Origin: Firmicutes bacterium ADurb.Bin467
GTDB taxonomy: Bacteria; Bacillota; Clostridia; Christensenellales; Aristaeellaceae
DNA: 6,386 nt
Direction: 5' to 3'
NCBI GenBank assembly: GCA_002068815.1
Contig: MWAC01000121.1
Location: forward strand, 1 to 6,386
Under the pieces are notes generated by a model. That model ran no database searches. It was given only the letters and a program-made list of their open reading frames with translations, and had not been told where the DNA came from. Below, piece after piece: positions 6,209-6,386 of the stretch (within the stretch, counting starts at the first letter, position 1; every line of letters begins with the position of its first letter). A program made the position numbers and the translations under genes.

Positions 6209-6386
6209 ATTCGCCCAGCAGGCGCTTCAAAATCTCCTGATACGCGCCCTCGACGTTTCCGAGGTCGCGGCGGAACCGGTCCTTGTCGAGCTTTTCGCCC
6301 GAGACGCTGTCCCAGAAGCGGCAGGTGTCCGGCGAAATCTCGTCCGCGAGCACGATCGTGCCGTCGGGGAGCTTTCCGAACTCGAG
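6207..6386 (-). CDS. purC: SAICAR synthetase PurC, C-terminal fragment (5' end outside window)
   Basis: Phosphoribosylaminoimidazole-succinocarboxamide synthase joins aspartate to CAIR using ATP (step 7), in the cytoplasm. Only the last 59 residues are visible, read in frame from the window edge to a TGA stop. They contain the diagnostic PurC C-terminal block [14 protein letters not shown] (fragment residues 13-26), then [13 protein letters not shown] (31-43) and a closing helix with [10 protein letters not shown]. The family is normally about 235-240 residues, so roughly three quarters of the protein lies beyond the window. The fragment itself is intact. Its stop TGA contributes bases to the purF Shine-Dalgarno, and purF starts within 12 bases, so the two genes are probably translationally coupled. 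The identification rests on motif recognition from memory and is firm. Confidence 0.95.
   Translation of the reverse strand, partial: LEFGKLPDGTIVLADEISPDTCRFWDSVSGEKLDKDRFRRDLGNVEGAYQEILKRLLGE

Larger units (their letters stand above)
1..6386 (-). other. De novo purine biosynthesis operon, internal part (purC-F-M-N-O-H-D)
   Basis: Seven consecutive minus-strand reading frames, each recognisable as a purine biosynthesis enzyme, are packed with 4-base overlaps or gaps of 9 to 11 bases. This leaves no room for internal promoters or terminators, so a single polycistronic transcript is inferred. Both ends are cut: purC lacks its start and purD its last codons. Steps 4 (FGAM synthetase), 6 (PurE) and 8 (PurB) must be encoded elsewhere, possibly just upstream of purC. 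No purine riboswitch or PurR-box-like leader can be assessed, because the 5' end of the operon is not in the window. No stretch of 300 bases lacks a gene. Confidence 0.95.

Overview
This window is one continuous stretch of a de novo purine biosynthesis operon. Every gene lies on the minus strand, so reading order runs from high to low coordinates: purC (3' end only), purF, purM, purN, a stand-alone IMP cyclohydrolase of the PurO-like family, a stand-alone AICAR transformylase (the C-terminal half of a normal PurH), and purD (lacking only its last few codons). No gap between genes exceeds about 11 bases. Both ends of the window cut through genes, so the operon's promoter, any purine-responsive leader and the terminator lie outside.

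The organism looks like a G+C-rich member of the Firmicutes/Clostridia. Three things point that way: the order purC-F-M-N-H-D, strong AGGAGG-type ribosome binding sites, and a Bacillus-type PurF with a propeptide and four iron-sulfur cysteines. Codon use is strongly skewed to G/C in third positions throughout, and no gene stands out as compositionally foreign. The species cannot be named from this sequence.

The products cover steps 1 (PurF), 2 (PurD), 3 (PurN), 5 (PurM), 7 (PurC), 9 (AICAR transformylase) and 10 (IMP cyclohydrolase) of the route from PRPP to IMP. PurE, PurB and the FGAM synthetase genes (purL or purS/Q/L) are not here. Translation appears tightly coupled: ATGA or GTGA overlaps join purF-purM, purM-purN and purN-purO. 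The stops of purO and of the transformylase gene sit inside or against the next gene's Shine-Dalgarno sequence.

The most notable point is the end of the pathway. The usual bifunctional PurH (N-terminal cyclohydrolase, C-terminal transformylase) is absent. In its normal slot between purN and purD are two separate genes in the same functional order: a non-homologous PurO-type cyclohydrolase, then a transformylase whose motifs resemble animal ATIC (KHVSPAG near the start, RLFHH at the end) more than common bacterial PurH. I believe both families occur in other Clostridia, so this is an instructive variant of a known pathway rather than a new system. I found no mobile element, RNA gene, CRISPR array, repeat cluster or unexplained non-coding stretch.
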